Positions 62,459 through 64,000 of a stretch of DNA of 64,000 nt are shown here, piece after piece. Position 1 is the first letter of the stretch, and every line of letters begins with the position of its first letter. Source of the DNA: an uncultured Paracoccus sp. Its GTDB lineage: Bacteria > Pseudomonadota > Alphaproteobacteria > Rhodobacterales > Rhodobacteraceae. A model generated the notes under the pieces. It was not told where the DNA came from. It saw only the letters and a list, made by a program, of their open reading frames with translations, and ran no database searches. The DNA lies in NCBI GenBank assembly GCA_934533075.1, contig CAKTBJ010000001.1:1-64000 (forward strand), given 5' to 3'. The translations under genes were made by a program, and so were the position numbers.

Positions 62459-64000
62459 ATGAATATCAGCCGCCGGACCCTTCTGGGCACCGCCCTTTCC
62501 ACCGCCGCGCTGGCGGCGATGCCGCTGCGCGTGGTGGCGCAGGGCCGCAATATCCTGATCATGGCCAGCAGCGTGGACATCCCGAACTTCGACCCGCATG
62601 TGGCCAGCGGCTATGCGCCGGCCATGCTGCTGCGCAACACCTATGACGCGCTGGTGCGGGTGGTCGGCAACCCGCCCGAACTGGCCCCCAGCCTGGCGAC
62701 AAGCTGGACCGCCTCCGATGACGGGTTGCATTACGAATTCACGCTGGACCCCGACGCACGCTTCCAGGACGGCAGCCCCGTCACCGCCGAGGCCGTGGTC
62801 TATTCCTTCGAGCGCATCCTGCGCCTGAAGCGCGGCTATTCCTGGATGATCAACGGCATTCTGGAGCCGGGCGGCATCACCGCCAGGGACGACCGGACCG
62901 TGGCCTTCGACCTGACGGCACCCTTCGCGCCCTTCATGCAGGTCATGCCGTGGATGTTCATCGTCAACCCGGCGGTGGTCGAGGCCAACAAGGGCGACGA
63001 CGACGGGCAGGCCTGGCTGTTGCAGAACACCGCCGGCTCGGGCGCCTTCCGCATGGGCCGGGTCATGCCGGGCAACATGTATGAGTTCATCCGCGTCGAA
63101 GACGACTGGCACAAGGATGGCGGCAACCTCGACGGCGCCATCTGGAAGATCGTCCGCGAAGCCTCGACCGAGCGCATGATGATCCAGCGCGGCGAGGCCC
63201 ATATCGCGCTGGAACTGTATGCCGAGGACATGGAGGCGCTGGAGGGCGTGCCCGGCGTGGTCAGCGTGATCGAGACCGAATACCGGACCTTCTCGATCAA
63301 GATGAACACCGCCAGGGGGCCGCTGGCGGACCCGAACCTGCGCAAGGCGATCTCCTATGCCTACAACTATCAGGGCATGCTGGACAGCGCCGGCCCGGCC
63401 GAGCTGATGATCGGCCCGTTGCCGAACGGCATCTTCGGCCACGATCCCGATCTGGCGGTCTACCGGCAGGACATGGACAAGGCGCGCGAGTATCTGGCGC
63501 AGTCGGAATACAAGGACGGCGGCTTCACCCTGCGCGTGCAATATGCCGCCGGTTACGAGAATCAACGCCGCTGGTGCCTGCTGCTGCTGGAGGCGCTGAA
63601 GACGATGAACATCGACCTCGACATCCAGCCGGCGGTCTGGCCCGACATCGTGGCCTCGGCAGCCTCGGCCGAGACGATGCCGGACTTCTACTGTATCTTC
63701 CAGTCCGCCAACTATGCCGACCCGGACAATATCGCTTATGCCGCCTATCACTCGGCCCAGAACGGCCAGTGGCAAAACCCGGTCTATGCGAATCCGGAGG
63801 TCGACCGCCTGATCGACGCCGCCCGCGTCGAGACGGACGCCGGGAAGCGCAAGGACCTGTATCACCAGCTTCAGGTGCTGCTGGTCGAGGACGCGCCGGA
63901 CCTGTTCGGCGTTCTGGAAAAGCGCAAGCTGGCCATGCGCGACAGCGTGAAGGGCTATGTCTTCGCGCCGGTGGCGGCGAATTCGATCGAGCTGCTGCCG
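62459..64000 (+). CDS. Peptide-type ABC importer binding protein, 3' end outside window
   Basis: Open to the window end (514 codons seen). The N terminus MNISRRTLLGTALSTAALAAMPLRVVAQ is a twin-arginine signal peptide, unlike the Sec signals of the other binding proteins here. The mature chain (ILIMASSVDIPNFDPHVASGYAPAML; FTLDPDARFQDGSPVTAEAVVYSFERIL) is SBP_bac_5. AGGGAG lies upstream of the ATG. It follows the oxoprolinase-type gene after 81 bases and probably starts an importer for that enzyme's substrate; permeases would lie beyond the window. Confidence 0.88.
   Translation, partial: MNISRRTLLGTALSTAALAAMPLRVVAQGRNILIMASSVDIPNFDPHVASGYAPAMLLRNTYDALVRVVGNPPELAPSLATSWTASDDGLHYEFTLDPDARFQDGSPVTAEAVVYSFERILRLKRGYSWMINGILEPGGITARDDRTVAFDLTAPFAPFMQVMPWMFIVNPAVVEANKGDDDGQAWLLQNTAGSGAFRMGRVMPGNMYEFIRVEDDWHKDGGNLDGAIWKIVREASTERMMIQRGEAHIALELYAEDMEALEGVPGVVSVIETEYRTFSIKMNTARGPLADPNLRKAISYAYNYQGMLDSAGPAELMIGPLPNGIFGHDPDLAVYRQDMDKAREYLAQSEYKDGGFTLRVQYAAGYENQRRWCLLLLEALKTMNIDLDIQPAVWPDIVASAASAETMPDFYCIFQSANYADPDNIAYAAYHSAQNGQWQNPVYANPEVDRLIDAARVETDAGKRKDLYHQLQVLLVEDAPDLFGVLEKRKLAMRDSVKGYVFAPVAANSIELLP

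Noticed and set aside
58415..63865. Minus-strand open frame of 1816 codons
   Set aside because: It lies exactly opposite the fused oxoprolinase and binding-protein genes. Its product is low-complexity (His, Arg, Gly, Gln rich) with no motifs and no ribosome site, a shadow caused by the very high GC content.

Overview
The window is a gene-dense, very GC-rich chromosomal segment (long open frames on both strands, third-position G/C) that fits an alphaproteobacterium of the Rhodobacteraceae, most likely Paracoccus or a close relative. The pointers are a Hint-domain protein of the type common in that family, an FzlA-like GST, a DUF475 membrane protein and the sheer density of ABC importers. I see no phage, insertion sequence, CRISPR array or rRNA. 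One tRNA-Leu(CAG) lies at 57462-57546. The first and last genes are cut by the window edges.

Layout. 1-920: 3' part of a Hint-domain protein. 1205-5854: branched-chain-type ABC importer (ATPase, ATPase, binding protein, permease, permease). 6038-14838: peptide-type ABC importer followed by a cytoplasmic gamma-glutamyltransferase homologue, a TauE/SafE exporter and a GntR/FCD regulator, with a perfect palindrome at the promoter. 14848-24553 (minus): amino-sugar operon, nagB - SIS protein - nagA - ceramidase-fold hydrolase - sugar ABC importer - AGE epimerase - MsmX/UgpC-type ATPase, behind a LacI-type operator. 24896-32958 (minus): a second branched-chain-type importer joined to an FAD amine/amino-acid oxidase, an alpha/beta hydrolase and an aminotransferase, divergent from a Rid-family gene. 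33563-35703: DUF475 protein and a glycosyltransferase. 

35778-49420 is the most interesting part. It holds a two-subunit transketolase, a RuBisCO-like protein, a frameshifted GST, a LysE exporter, a ribose-type ABC importer, methylthioribose kinase (mtnK), methylthioribose-1-phosphate isomerase (mtnA), a small cupin with a DHWC motif, a SorC regulator and a class II aldolase/short-chain dehydrogenase fusion whose aldolase metal site looks lost. Two of its promoters carry similar 16-bp palindromes overlapping the -35 box. My reading is an uptake-and-salvage route for 5-methylthioribose or another 5-deoxypentose that runs through the RuBisCO-like protein towards 1-deoxyxylulose 5-phosphate. The role of the transketolase is not explained by the known pathway.

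49480-58345 is mostly housekeeping: queG, fzlA-like GST, mtgA, a DUF1269 protein, a FadB-type fusion enzyme, a secreted hypothetical protein, uppP, an NDUFA9-type reductase, the tRNA and an IclR regulator. From 58547 to the end there is a single-chain 5-oxoprolinase/hydantoinase and the start of a twin-arginine-exported peptide-type binding protein. Assignments come from reading motifs and gene order only; no database search was possible.
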